A stretch of DNA of 64,000 bases from Choristoneura fumiferana (taxonomy: Eukaryota; Arthropoda; Insecta; Lepidoptera; Tortricidae). The DNA lies in assembly GCF_025370935.1 (NCBI RefSeq), contig NC_133479.1:15851212-15915211 (forward strand), read 5' to 3'. Shown here one piece after another: positions 10,001 to 20,263 of this stretch; positions within the stretch are counted from its first letter, which is position 1; each line of letters begins with the position of its first letter. The position numbers and the translations under genes are program-made. The notes under the pieces were generated by a model, which worked only from the letters and a program-made list of their open reading frames with translations, was not told the origin of the DNA and did no database searches.

Positions 10001-10182
10001 CGAAAATACGAACTGAAATATAGATGCATAGAAACACCAGAAAAATGAGACCAGACTGGACTCCAGTGGTGGTGTAGTGGTATAGCACGTGGCACGGAAT
10101 GCCGAGGACCTGGGTTCGATTCCCAGCGCTCTTCTTATTTTTCTGATTTTTCTTTGTATCTATATTTCAGTTTGTATTTTCG
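10001..10182 (+). mobile_element. tRNA-like module flanked by inverted repeats
   Basis: A tRNA-derived core has a box A-like TGGTGTAGTGG (10070-10080) and a box B-like GGTTCGATTCC (10113-10123), 32 bp apart and suited to RNA polymerase III. It sits between inverted arms: CGAAAATACGAACTGAAATA onward (10001-10050) and its near complement ending TTTCAGTTTGTATTTTCG (10131-10182). The acceptor stem of a true tRNA is not preserved. It could be a SINE head caught in a foldback element, or a hybrid transposon. Confidence 0.6.
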
Positions 10183-10994
10183 ATATGGGTTTTACGGGCT
10201 GACCGTAAAAGTAACAAAAACTTTGGAATTGAAATAAAAAAATACAAAAAGATTCCAAAAAAAAACCCAATCTTAGTCTGTATTTTCATTAAATTTAAAA
10301 CGTTGTCCTTTTTATGCTGGTGCTGAAGATTGGTGTGGTGCTTGACGTTTCCTCTTTAAGTAGCTTTACATAGTAACACTTGTAAACTTTGCGGTTTTCC
10401 CGCACATATATATAGAAAAGCAGGAATTGCCGCGATAAAGTCCTTCTGTAAAAATACACGTTGCCAAAATCGAGCTTGCACGTAAGTTCACGTGACTCCG
10501 GCAGCTGGCGCTTTCCCATCAATTCCCGCAAAGCGTCGTTAGTTTATTCACTCCATTCCGATACAGGACCACGCGATTCACTATTTATAAATGACGCCTA
10601 CAACACATTGTGGAGTGATATAGTGCCGCGAACCCAAGCCTACTAGGCTATTCTAAATCAGTTCCCGTATCTCTGACGCGATCTTGCACATAACAGTTAA
10701 GCCCAATTCCGCATTCCTTGGGATTCGTTTTTAAATAAAAAAGTAAGAAACTACTCCGTTGCGTCCCACGTGCTGCGATGTTAAGAGGCAGCAGAATTTT
10801 ATATGTAGAATTGATTTCTGGGCTCCGAGCATTATCGTCATCTCATTCGAGATGTGGTCCTCATGCAGATCAATGCTGCTTATTGAAAACCATCACACAT
10901 CACAGACAGATATATAATGCGGGATTTTTTTAAATGTTGGTTTAATGTGCAAATAAAACGTTCATACTAGTTTCTGAATGAAAGGTATGTACAA
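10183..10994. other. No gene seen
   Basis: Unassigned sequence. GTCTGTATTTTCATTAAA near 10275 vaguely resembles the preceding inverted arm. Confidence 0.45.
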
Positions 10995-11096
10995 GTTCGT
11001 AACCGACTACACGCAGCAGGCGGTAACATGTTTACTTGTCACTAGATAAGGAAGGTATTGCATAGAACCTGCTGCTGCGTATACTCGTCTACGAAC
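10995..11096. mobile_element. Short inverted-repeat element, GTTCGTA/TACGAAC
   Basis: GTTCGTAACCGACTACACGC with AGCAGG is mirrored by CCTGCTGCTGCGTATACTCG with TCTACGAAC around a loop of about 50 bp. A MITE remnant is likely. Confidence 0.6.
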
Positions 11097-11854
11097 TAAC
11101 TAGCCTACCTGAAGGTACCAAATAACATGTTTAACACCGCTATTAAATGCTTAAAATGTTGTACAATACCTCGGATTGTCTATCTTTAGATCGTTACACT
11201 GTTGCGAAATAATAATCGTGCAATGATGACGCTATTAAATCGATTTTTGTCAGCGATTTTCACCTATTGTTTGTAACCTCACCTAAATTCCCACACATGC
11301 TGTTCGCGACTTAAATTCCATTCACGCTTACTCATTCATTCACTCAGCCGATCGGATAATCCGGCGGCAACCGGTGCGCCGCGCCTTAACTAGTTGTATG
11401 TGGTAATTGGGCCAGGATGTCGCTCGCGGCTCGGGAGCGCTCGGCTACGGTCGGGAACGGTCGGGAATAGGCCAGTGACTCACCGACTCTCCCGGCCGAA
11501 GTAATGTTAGCAAAAACCAGATTGATTAGAAACCAGTTTTTTTTTGTTTCATAGAGATGGCCAAGTTGCCGCTGCATTGTGCTTTATAGCTTAAGCAACT
11601 ACCGTTTGGAGAGTTGCCTTGTTTTGATTTGCCCTTTTCATAAGTGTTTTCAACAAGCTTATATATATCGCAACTTGCTTAAACAAAAAAGGGGTCAGTA
11701 TTCAATAATTGTTGATATGAGCCCGTACCGCAATGATAAATAAGTTGGAATTGAACTCGCCTAAATTTTAGACGAGTATCAAAGTATGTAACTTATGGTA
11801 CTGTCATTTTACGATGGTAAATTAGTTTTTTGTTAAAAAAATCATTTTTAATAC
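11097..11854. other. No gene seen; small GC-rich patch
   Basis: Mostly AT-rich; 11340-11500 is locally GC-rich with repeated CGGTCGGGAA motifs. No coding frame can be supported. Confidence 0.45.
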
Positions 11855-12100
11855 ATGCATTTTTTGGTGACTGTACTTTTTGTGACTGTATTTGCATTGT
11901 CTTGTCATACTACATTTCCGTGCCAAAATTTCAAATCTATGCCATTTACCGATGAGGAGTTCCATCCTGCAGAGACGATCCTGGCTGGACCACCATTTGT
12001 ATTGTCACCAGATTTACATAAGTATGCCAAATTGCAAGTCAATCCGGCCACTGAAAGTGGGTCAAATTCAACTTGCAAGATTTGACCCGCACATACATAG
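11855..12100 (-). mobile_element. Interspersed repeat, antisense copy (TACAGTCACCAAAAAG family)
   Basis: The reverse complement aligns along its length with 20935-21186: both contain AATCTTGCAAGTT, GGCCAGGATCGTCTC-type sequence, GTAAATGGCAT-type sequence and AAAAAGTACAGTCACCAAAA. This explains the open frame at 11855-12085, whose hydrophobic start mimics a signal peptide. Confidence 0.75.
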
Positions 12101-13686
12101 ATACATTAAACATTATACATTACATTGCAATGGAAGTTAAATAATAGCTTTTAAAATTTTGCACTTTCAATTACATCCCTTAGAGATATTAAAAAGTAGA
12201 CTAATTTTTTCAGACGCAATACATTGATGAGAAATCTCTTCACAATGTTATGTCTGTCATCTAGGATAAAAGAATAAGGTCTATCTCCGTCCAAGCTAAA
12301 ACTGTGATAGATTTGGCCGGTCACGTATACGCGCAAATTTTATATCAGTAAATATAACTGTTGCGTTGACTGTACAGATTCAGTATCTAGTGTAGTTACA
12401 TAATTAAATCAGCGCTGAACTCTGACACATACTGAGGAAGCGGTGCAGAAACGAACCGTAACTGAGTGGCTGCCACTGTCCAAATAAATAAATATACGAA
12501 ATTGTATATTGAATTTCGTAATTTTTCACTGCACTTTAGTAATTTGTGAACGGATGCTATCTCCTATATTTAATTATGCTGGTTTGGATTTAATGCTCTA
12601 TACCTATACTACCTTGTACTGTTATTGTAATCAAAGACATGTGCAGCGCTTACGTATTGTAGTGTACTTGTATAAAATCTATTAATACTTCGCTTTCCTT
12701 GGCTTGTTTTGATTGCAATAGAAAGTCTGAGTAACTCTACCTATAAGCTTTTTAGACTATTTTGGATTATTTAATTAATATAATATAATTAACAATCAGT
12801 ATATTGATGATTTACAAGGGGATAAAAAAGGTTAAAGAGTTAACAGTGAGCAGTATTCTGGGCGCTCGGCTACATCCTCATACCGACTTCATTTCAGTCG
12901 ATCATTCTAATTTTCTTTCACATCACATCGGATTGACGAATATTATTAAAAACGTTTAATTTTCATCAGTCTGGACCATCAGTTCGTCAGTCTGAGAGGG
13001 TCGCACGGTAATTCTGTCCTCATCCTGATCAGAATGCGTGCAACCGATGTTTGATAAGTCTTTGGAAATCTTACGACGCACAGTATTGGCATTGTTTTGT
13101 GCTTTATTTCCGTGTCATATACTACTTATAAACTATACTAACTATACTTTTAAAGTGTTATACTTAGATGAGATTTGTTTAATTAAATTGTAATTTAGTT
13201 TGATTTGTTCCATTTTATTGTTTTTTAATATTGTATAGAGACTTGCGTCTGGAATAACAAATAACATTTCATTTTTTTTAGATACTATACCTACAGGCGA
13301 AGTCGGCCTTATATTTGACCATGACCTTACAGAAACCGCATAAACTATGTGTTAAGTCACAATGTAAACATTGTAAACGAAATTATGTTGAAACCTTCAG
13401 AATGTACTCCGAAGGGGCTAAGTATCTTCGGCACCAGTTAATTAATAGTTATTTTAAGATCCACTAGTGCCGTTTCGTTTTAATGGCAGTGTTTCATCGG
13501 TTGGTCACATATAGTCGCGGTTGAGTTGAAAATTTTCTAATTAACCTTTTGATCGATAAAATTTGCGTAGTAAGCGGATTTATTGAGCTGAGAGATAAGA
13601 ACCATATCACGGATAGGTGTGAATTTCAATATAAGTATTTAAGTAAACAATAAGTGCAGGTATGTACAAGTATGTTTAAACTCTAA
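12101..13686. other. No gene seen (1.6 kb)
   Basis: Unassigned AT-rich sequence without a recognised repeat or convincing coding frame. Confidence 0.5.
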
Positions 13687-13839
13687 AGCTTGGAACACAT
13701 AGAGAGCGGTGGGCAGTGCGGCGCGCGCGGAGGCTAGCTAACATGAAAGAGGGCACATTGAATACCGCGCGGGAAATAAGCGTGGCGCGGTATTCTGTGT
13801 ACCCTCTTTCATATTAGCTCGTATATTACAACCGGTACC
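13687..13839. mobile_element. MITE of the AATACCGCGCGGGAAATAAG family, partial copy
   Basis: AGCTAACATGAAAGAGGGCA, AATACCGCGCGGGAAATAAG and GCGCGGTATTCTGTGTACCC form the same internal palindrome as the full copy at 42893-43080. The stretch corresponding to ACCGGTTGTAATATTCG is missing from the left arm. The right end abuts the hairpin at 13839. Confidence 0.75.
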
Positions 13840-13953
13840 ACCCATTGATTAGTGTTAACTGACGGTTAAATGTGATGCCGTCTCTATTTGTTTTGTTCGA
13901 ATAGCCGGAGACGGCATCACATTTAACCGTCAGTTAACACTAATCAATGGGTG
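13839..13953. mobile_element. Perfect 46-bp-arm hairpin
   Basis: The arms 13839-13884 and 13908-13953 are exactly complementary (starting CACCCATTGATTAGTGTTAA and GAGACGGCATCACATTTAAC) with a 23-base spacer TATTTGTTTTGTTCGAATAG plus CCG. No mismatch was found. It lies where the right end of the preceding MITE would be expected. It could be a young MITE or a recent inverted duplication. Confidence 0.85.
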
Positions 13954-14483
13954 ATGAAACAGCCCCTAAGTTTCGTAAACTACTGCCATCTACATCGCCA
14001 GTGTGTTGCAAAAAATGTGACATGAAATGAACAAATGAGAAACATCACTCTGAGTAAACCCTTAACAAAATCACCACAATTCGTCATGCGCGTATAAATG
14101 GACTTTTTTTTCTATCATTACGTTGCCGCGGTCGTTTATATATTACTTTTTCGCTGTGCTATAAAATTGATTCACAAATTGCCGTCTCAATGCCGCTGTG
14201 TCGTGCCAATTCGACGTTCAAGGTCCAGACGAGTGATAACTGGTAACCATCCTGTGTGTAGGGCTGCCATCTTCAGGACCATCAATAATAACAGTAGATT
14301 GGCAAATCTCTTGCAATTTTATATTTTACGAGCAAAGTAATTGTTTATACCTACGAGTACACCACACTCATCAAAAGTGCCTAGAGATATTTTATATCCC
14401 TTGACAGCTTTGAACATTGCAATATAGAAATATTACTACTTAATAAAAACATCAAATAAGTCTAGGGATAATGAGTATTCACG
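13954..14483. other. No gene seen
   Basis: Unassigned sequence; the 80-residue frame at 14098-14340 has no recognisable domain. Confidence 0.45.
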
Positions 14484-14686
14484 CTAGCTTTTGCTCACGA
14501 CTTCCACGAAAAATTAGTTTATCGGTATCTCGCCGGAACTATGCAATTTTCCGGGATAAAAACTATCCTATATTCTTCTCAGGGTCTCGAACTATCTTCA
14601 CACTAAATTTCATTTAAACGGGTTCAGCGGTTTAAGCATAACGAGGCAACAGACAGATGCCTTCGCATTTATAATATTAGCGAGGA
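14484..14686 (-). mobile_element. Helitron-like non-autonomous element, diverged
   Basis: On the minus strand it runs from TCCTCGCTAATATTATAAAT, through TTTATCCCGGAAAATTGCAT, to AAAAGCTAG. It keeps the TC and CTAG termini. The interior differs from the 3.3 kb copy. Confidence 0.65.
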
Positions 14687-15406
14687 CTTCTGAGGTGTTA
14701 AGCACATCATACTAATGATGGCAGCCCTGATGGTAGGTAAACGTGTGGGTATGGTATTTACGATGACATGGATCGCATTAAGTGTGTCGGGGTGATGTGC
14801 TATGTCCGAATTGATTATATGCGGAAGTGTGAAACTATAAGATATATGAAAAAAATGGGTGAGATTCATTCCTATTGACCTTGAAGTTATATTTGAAATT
14901 ACATATGTGACGCTACATGGAAATTTTCCGTCTATTTTAAAGTTCAATTCGATGGACTCCGACATGTTTAAAGTTGCTAAATTTTTAAGGTCCAATTAAC
15001 ACATTATTTATTGACTTTAGAAAACAGGTTATAAATATTCATAGTGATGCTATTTCAGACAGACCTTACCTTTGTATTATAATCTGATCTAGAAGCTTTT
15101 ACCGGGGCTTTGCAAGTATTAGGCCTAGCGATTAAATTGAAATTCCGGGATTCGCGGATCGTGGGAATTCTCAAAAATTATATCGTTAATTTTATTATGT
15201 TGCCTTTATAAAAAAAACACGCGCTGAATCCTTACATTTGCAGGTTACATTGTTAAAGGTTGTGACTATAGTCGTTAAATTTTGAAATTTTCTTCAGTTT
15301 TTTTTTATAAAACCAGCAAAGTATTAGAAAACAAAAAAAAAAGATTTTACCGGTAAAATCGTTCTCAAGTTACGGCGTGTCCGAGTTTAATAAAGATTCA
15401 TCCCAT
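14687..15406. other. No gene seen; internal Helitron-like fragment
   Basis: AAATTGAAATTCCGGGATT and GGGAATTCTCAAAAATTATA (15130-15185) match the interior of the long Helitron-like copy at 42521-42885, so a fragment is probably present. Otherwise unassigned. Confidence 0.4.
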
Positions 15407-15628
15407 CCCTCTAATATTATAAATGCGAAAGTTTGCAAGTCTTTTTGTTTGTTTGTTACTTCATCTCATCACGTGTAAACCGCTGAACTGATTTAATTGA
15501 AATTCGATATACAGAAAGTTTGCATCCCGGGGAAGGACATAGGATAGTTTTATCCCGGAAAATCGCATAGATCCCGCGGGATAGTGAAAACCGAATTTTA
15601 CGCCGACGCAGTCGCGGGTAACGGCTAG
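15407..15628 (+). mobile_element. Helitron-like non-autonomous element
   Basis: Starts near TCCCTCTAATATTATAAATG and ends CGCGGGTAACGGCTAG with an intact CTAG. The interior has AACCGCTGAACTGATTTAAT and TTTTATCCCGGAAAATCGCA. The frame at 15731-15456 is a shadow of this repeat. Confidence 0.75.
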
Positions 15629-15855
15629 CTTTCTGCATAATCTGTTCTACATAATACAACTTAATGAAAATTTGGTCATAAATAGGAAATGTAACTATAC
15701 AAAATGTACAAATGTGACAAAGTTTCATCATTTATTATTTAATTTTAGATATGTACTCGCTTTTTACTGACGGTACCTACTTTTGCATAGTCATCTGGTC
15801 TACATCAGAATGCCAAATTTCAACAAAATGGGATTTCAAGATGGTCACATTCAAA

Positions 15856-16005
15856 TATTAAATGATATTGACCCGGATTACTCACGTCTTAAATCGAGTT
15901 TAGCTCGACATGTTTCGAGCTAATCCGTAGCCCTTCTTCTTAGTTTCTGCTGCAACACGCGCATGGATTTAAGACGTGAGTTATCCGAGTTAATATCATT
16001 TAATA
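15856..16005. mobile_element. Palindromic MITE, ATATCATTTAAT termini
   Basis: The left arm TATTAAATGATATTGACCCG, GATTACTCACGTCTTAAATC is mirrored by GATTTAAGACGTGAGTTATC, CGAGTTAATATCATTTAATA. The centre carries smaller GAGCTAA/TTAGCTC palindromes. No second copy was noticed here. Confidence 0.8.
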
Positions 16006-16462
16006 TGAGTGAGTCTCACGGTAGTTTCATGTTGAAAAAATGGTCACGTTTAACTTTCAGCATTTACCGATATTGCTAGTTTCATAGTTAGTTAATGACT
16101 GTTTTTTTTTTAATATGACTATGTCCATTGGAGTTCAGTTTATGCCAGTGTCTAGTGGGTAAGTGAAATATAAAAGCGTTACTAAAATAAAATGAAAGAT
16201 ATGGGGATCATTTGGGAGATCGATGACCTTAGAGGAATTTAATTTTTAGCTATTGCAATTTAATGTAAATTGAGCTGCAAATACCGATTAATGTAGGTAC
16301 ATGTTCCATGTTTATAATAATATATAGTGATGTTTATAGTAAGAACAATAGTTATTGTCGCAGACCCCATTCTCACGATAGTGTCGTATTCATATTTATT
16401 GTAAAATATGTATATTTCACATAACAAATACAACAATTTATCGTCCTTCATTAAGCAGCAGT
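16006..16462. other. No gene seen
   Basis: Unassigned AT-rich sequence; the frame at 16451-16260 is low-complexity and unsupported. Confidence 0.45.
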
Positions 16463-16511
16463 AAATAACTAAAAAAAATGTTTATTAACATTTTTTTTTA
16501 GTTATTAACTG
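16463..16511. repeat. Short perfect-type hairpin, AACTAAAAAAAATGTT
   Basis: TAAATAACTAAAAAAAATGT is followed by its near complement ACATTTTTTTTTAGTTATTA. Could be a tiny foldback remnant adjoining the RTE tail. Confidence 0.65.
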
Positions 16512-16518
16512 CAGCACT

Positions 16519-16733
16519 ATCATCATCATCGTCATCATGTCAGCCTTAGGACGTCCACTGTTGGACATAGGCCTCCCCCATAGACCTCCAGTTGCTTCGG
16601 TTGGAGCGGCCTGCATCCACCGTGAACCCGCGACTTTAACCAGGCCATCCGTACATCTCGGGTGGACGTCTTACGCTGCGATTGCCGATCCGCGGTCTCC
16701 ACTCGAGAACCTTCCGGCCCCAACGACCATGCA
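16519..16733 (-). mobile_element. RTE-clade LINE, C-terminal coding fragment with (GAT)n tail
   Basis: Read on the minus strand, overlapping frames give GRKVLEWRPR, then VKVAGSRWMQAA, then NWRSMGEAYVQQWTS and a stop. These are recalled as the end of RTE-type reverse transcriptases. At least two frameshifts separate the pieces. The 3' end on the minus strand is a GATGATGATGATA microsatellite, a usual tail for such elements. Only about 210 bp remain; the enzymatic core is absent. Confidence 0.75.
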
Positions 16734-16769
16734 CTATACGGTTTAAAAATCGTTGTACTAATCTCGAAA

Positions 16770-16820
16770 AAAAAAAGACCTAGCCAAGCGCGAGTCGGAC
16801 TCGCCCGACGGTTTCATACA
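16770..16820 (-). mobile_element. Fragment of the GCGAGTCGGACTCGC repeat
   Basis: GCCAAGCGCGAGTCGGACTC followed by GCCC is recalled as the terminal hairpin segment of a frequent lepidopteran repeat. A likely more complete but diverged relative is at 40629-40968. Confidence 0.5.
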
Positions 16821-16830
16821 AATGATAATA

Positions 16831-16957
16831 TCCTGAGGCCGTATTGCCTAATGTTTCTAACGCTTGCGATTGCAATCAAATTATAGTTTTTATATGCGAA
16901 ATCTGTCATTTGATTGCGATTGCGAGCATCAGAAACGTTAGGCAATAAGGCCTCAGG
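16831..16957. mobile_element. Palindromic MITE, CCTGAGGCC..TTGCCTAA arms
   Basis: TCCTGAGGCCGTATTGCCTA, ATGTTTCTAACGCTTGCGAT is mirrored by ATCGCAATCAAATG-type sequence and CAGAAACGTTAGGCAATAAG, GCCTCAGG. Arms are about 50 bp. Confidence 0.8.
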
Positions 16958-16978
16958 TATCTATGAACTAAATGATGA

Positions 16979-17262
16979 GCCCTGGTGGCCTAGTGGTTTA
17001 AACCTATGGCTTCTCAAGCAGAGGATGGGTTCAAACTCCGGCTCGCACCTCGGAGTTTTTCGCAATTGATGTGCGAAATTACATTTGAAATTCAGTGCGA
17101 GCTTTACGGTGAAGGAGAACATCGTGAGGAAACCTGCACAAATCTGCGAAGAAATTCAATGGCGTGTGTGAAGTTCCCAATCCGTACTGTGCCTGCGTGG
17201 GAACTACGGCCCAAGCCCTCTCATTCTGAGAGGAGGCCTGTGCTAGGATGGTGATGATGCTG
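16979..17262 (+). mobile_element. tRNA-derived SINE, GGTGGCCTAGTGGTTT family
   Basis: Box A-like TGGCCTAGTGG and box B-like GGGTTCAAACTCC mark the tRNA head. The body has ACATTTGAAATTCAGTGCGA, GTGAGGAAACCTGCACAAAT and TGTGAAGTTCCCAATCCG, ending in GGTGATGATG. Compared with the 61.9 kb copy it lacks the CAGCAGTGGGACGTATATAG segment before the tail. The frames at 17006-17254 (plus) and 17369-17079 (minus) are artefacts of the SINE. Confidence 0.85.
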
Positions 17263-17656
17263 ATAATGACAATATGATAATATATTATATTCGGAGTCAA
17301 TAAAAAAGGCGCAACTGAATACATACTAAGCGTTGAGAAAAAATAATCTAGAGATAAATTGTATTTCATAATTTTAGTAAAGAAAGCTTGTTCATAAAAC
17401 GTTCCTAATATTTCAATGTAACCGTCTCGTGTAACCTTTTATCATGGTAATCTAATTATAAGTGTAAACTTATCTAGATTATTCGGTTTCTTTATGTTAC
17501 CTTTGATATTCGAGACGGTGAAATTCCGCGGAACAGCGCCCTCCTTTCATACTAATGTATGGTGTTGTGTTGAGGTTGAGATACACTCAGCGGCACAAAA
17601 TTCGGCCCATTCTACATAGAAAATTACCTATTACTGCATACATTTGAGCGCTAAAT
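17263..17656. other. No gene seen; possible weak palindrome
   Basis: CCGTCTCGTGTAACCTTTTA (17421) and its loose counterpart TATGTTACCTTTGATATTCG with AGACGG (17492-17518) suggest a decayed inverted repeat. Nothing else is recognised. Confidence 0.35.
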
Positions 17657-18034
17657 CAGGGTTTCTCAAAGTGGGGTACGCGAACCCCTAGGGGTTCGCT
17701 ATTCGACGGTAGGGGGTTCGCGACAAGGTTTACGTGATGATGGCTGCAAGACTGGCAAGATGATTAAGATTGGTTTTTGGAGTCTTTTTGTATTTTTATT
17801 TCAACTCCAAATTTGTTACTTATTTGTTTGTTATTTGTTGTTGTTTGTTTCAGTTTGTATTTTCGTTGGCAAGACGATTCTTACCTATATTTGTTACCTT
17901 TTATCGAAAAAAATAATATACATTATATTATCATGATAATTGAAATAAAAATAAACTTAGTTTCTCCAACAGCCAGTTTTATTACTTTTTGGGGGGGGGG
18001 GGGGTACGTGGAGCCATAAGTTTGAGAAACCCTG
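17657..18034. mobile_element. hAT-type non-autonomous element with 8-bp target duplication
   Basis: The termini CAGGGTTTCTCAAAG and TTTGAGAAACCCTG are inverted repeats. The element is flanked on both sides by CGCTAAAT (17649-17656 and 18035-18042), the 8-bp target duplication expected of hAT transposition. The subterminal region has GGGTACGCGAACCCCTAGGG and a GGGGTTCGCGAC repeat. A 14-base G-run lies at 17991-18004. There is no transposase frame; the 80-residue frame at 17777-18019 shows no catalytic motif. Confidence 0.88.
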
Positions 18035-18098
18035 CGCTAAATTTTTTGCCGCTCTGTATATATTTAAGTGGAATTATTCGTCGTAAGTATCTGTTAAT

Positions 18099-18265
18099 TC
18101 TACTAATATTATAAATGTGAAAATTTGTGAGTATGTGTTTGTGTGTATGTTTGTTACTCCTTCACGCTAAAACGGCTGGACGGATTTGGATGAAATTTGG
18201 TAGATAGCTGGACATATGGAACAACACATAGGCTACTTTTTATCCTGATATTCCCACGGGATGAA
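18099..18265 (+). mobile_element. Helitron-like element, 5' part
   Basis: From TCTACTAATATTATAAATGT through CTAAAACGGCTGGACGGATT to CACATAGGCTACTTTTTATC and TATTCCCACGGGAT. The family's CTAG end is not found, so it is truncated or diverges after about 18265. Confidence 0.7.
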
Positions 18266-18443
18266 TATTGATTCAAAGCACTTTCAACTATTGAAAGATA
18301 GGGTAGGTTTAACTTTGTATGAAAAATATTAATGTCACAGACAACGAATACTTCAACAGTTATTTAATAAAAAAACGAAAATCCAGGCAAAGTTGCAGCA
18401 GTTTACGGTAGATACTTCACGTTTATTCCCCTTTAAATTTATA

Positions 18444-18702
18444 CTAGCTTTTGACCGTGGCTTCGCCGGCGTGGAATTCGGTTATCGCGCGCTCTTCCCT
18501 CGGGAACTGTGCATTTTACCGGGATAAAAAGTAGCCTTTGTCACTCTCTGGCCCGTATCTTACGCCAAAAATCACGTCGATCCGTCGCTCCCTTTCGACG
18601 CGAAAGATGGAAAACATACAAACACACATACATACAAACAAACAAACATACAAACACACAAACATACAAACTTTCTTTTCGCATTTATAATATTAGTTTG
18701 GA
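18444..18702 (-). mobile_element. Helitron-like non-autonomous element
   Basis: Minus strand: TC, AAACTAATATTATAAATGCG, a (TTTG/TATG)-rich stretch, ATCGACGTGATTTTTGGCG, CCGGTAAAATGCACAGTTCC, AAAAGCTAG. Very similar to the copy at 3289-3515. The frame at 18509-18706 is part of the repeat. Confidence 0.75.
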
Positions 18703-18934
18703 TTAACATCGACAGGTGTATGACGCAACTTCGACTTATATGAAATTTTACGAAATTTGAAAACTTTAGCTACATACTCGTATCCTAAAGTAGATATTCC
18801 AATTTCAGAGAACCGTCGATGTTTCATAATAAAAAAATAACCATATTTATATTCTAACAAATAAACATTGCAAGTTTAATAATTTATAAATAAATACAAT
18901 GTTTTAGACTATCGCGGTCATTACTAATTATTAT

Positions 18935-19089
18935 GATTTAAATTCTGGTTTTGTTCCGCGTACCTTGATTTTAGAGAAGCTCGATATTTCGACACAGTTG
19001 TATGCGCCATGATCACGAGACGATGACTGTGCCGAAATATCGAGCAGCACTGAAATCAAGGTACGCGGAACAAAACTCGAATTTAAATC
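18935..19089. mobile_element. Near-perfect palindromic MITE, GATTTAAATTC termini
   Basis: GATTTAAATTC, TTTTGTTCCGCGTACCTTGA and GCTCGATATTTCGACACAGT on the left are mirrored by ACTGTGCCGAAATATCGAGC, TCAAGGTACGCGGAACAAAA and GAATTTAAATC. Length 155 bp. The centre reads CATGATCACGAGACGATG. The order of motifs (ATTTCG next to a GGTCACGAG-like loop) resembles the GACGTTTCG family although the sequence differs. Confidence 0.85.
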
Positions 19090-19286
19090 AAAAAGTTATA
19101 AATAAAACATACAAAAGAGTGTAAAAATAGAAGAAGCCTGTCCAATTCCACTTCTTATTGTTTTAAATTCATAACAACAACAAAAAAATCTGTAGCTAAA
19201 TAGTTTACAGCGTAGGCGTAAGCCAACTATTGAAATCTTGACCTACACCGTCTGTAACACAATACCTAACCGCCGCGCCGGCGCCT

Positions 19287-19419
19287 GCAGGGCTACTACG
19301 AAATTCGAAAATCGAAGTTCGCATCGTACCGTTCCTCTCACTCTCGTATTAAATAATATAAGAGGTCGGCGGGACGGTACGATACGAACTTCGATTTGCG
19401 AATTTCGTAGTAGCCCTGC
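19287..19419. mobile_element. Palindromic MITE, GGGCTACTACG family, best copy
   Basis: The arms GCAGGGCTACTACGAAATTC and GAATTTCGTAGTAGCCCTGC are exact complements. The inner arms AATCGAAGTTCGCATCGTAC and GTACGATACGAACTTCGATT pair with one mismatch. The centre TATTAAATAATATAAG is the point where the 2.0 kb copy was interrupted. Confidence 0.9.
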
Positions 19420-20002
19420 CGAGCTGGCAACGTTGCATTTTTGTTAGTTTTTCTCGATTTTTCCATAAAAAATGAATGAAAATTAAAAATGTGGTCGGAT
19501 AGAACTGTTCTTAATTTATATAAGTTAATCTGTCTACTCCAATAATTATTCGTGATAGGCTTTTATTTTCTTTAAAAACGAACAAATGTTTATTAACGGT
19601 TTTTAAAGAAAATGCAACGTTGCCAGCTCAGCAGGTAGGTATAAACGCACTCCGTAGAGTGCGTAATAACTGCGTACAGTTATTATTTTTAAGACCTAAT
19701 CACCCATCAGGCCCCTATTTCACGATGTCGTCAACTGTCACAAACATTCGTGTGTGTCTAGTGACAATTGTCAAGCGACAGTTGACTAGTGTCAATTTTT
19801 TTATTTTCCATAGAAATAAATGCTTATAAAAATGCCAGGCATTTTACCGTTGTCCGTATCTTACTTCAACGACAATTATGTTGTGAAACAAGAGTAATTT
19901 TTTGAAGTCGACATATTGGACACATTGTCGGTAATTCTTGACATGAGATCGGGGTTGTCAGGCTTTCGTTAGGATTGTAGTGTTTTTGTTGATAGTTACA
20001 AA

Positions 20003-20164
20003 ATGGCTCTTCGCGAAAGCAGTAGTAGTGACAGTGATAGCGATTTAGATCAGTTCTTATACAAGAGAATCTTAAAGAAACGAATAAAGGTCTCTATACA
20101 TTACACCGTATCAGCCATGTCCGTTTTTTTAATATGGCATGCCATGATACGGTGTAATGTGTAG
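20003..20164 (+). pseudogene. 53-codon frame with Ser/Asp-rich start, truncated transposase-like N-terminus
   Basis: The frame begins MALRESSSSDSDSDLDQFL, followed by a basic stretch KRILKKRIK. After that it enters the hairpin at 20090-20168 and the rest is non-sense-like before a stop at 20162. A Ser/Asp-rich start followed by basic residues is seen in some Harbinger-type proteins, but also in many unrelated nuclear proteins. It is most likely the 5' end of a transposase-like gene cut by an inserted palindrome. No homology could be tested. Confidence 0.35.
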
Positions 20165-20168
20165 AGAC
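20090..20168. repeat. 24-bp-arm hairpin
   Basis: GTCTCTATACATTACACCGT with ATCA is mirrored by TGATACGGTGTAATGTGTAG with AGAC, one mismatch in 24 bp, with a loop of about 30 bases. It ends the acidic-serine frame and is probably an inserted foldback sequence. Confidence 0.8.
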
Positions 20169-20263
20169 TTAATTTCTCCCTCGACATCACTGACTTGACT
20201 TTGCGTTCAAAGAAAAAAACCATATATATAAAGCCAGTGTCGAACATTTCATTATGTAATGAA

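Noticed and set aside
10064..10130. Possible functional tRNA gene
   Set aside because: The T-arm-like part pairs, but a complete cloverleaf and acceptor stem cannot be drawn with confidence.
11855..12085. 76-codon frame with signal-peptide-like start
   Set aside because: The region is the reverse complement of the repeat at 20935-21186, so the frame is a chance reading of an interspersed repeat.
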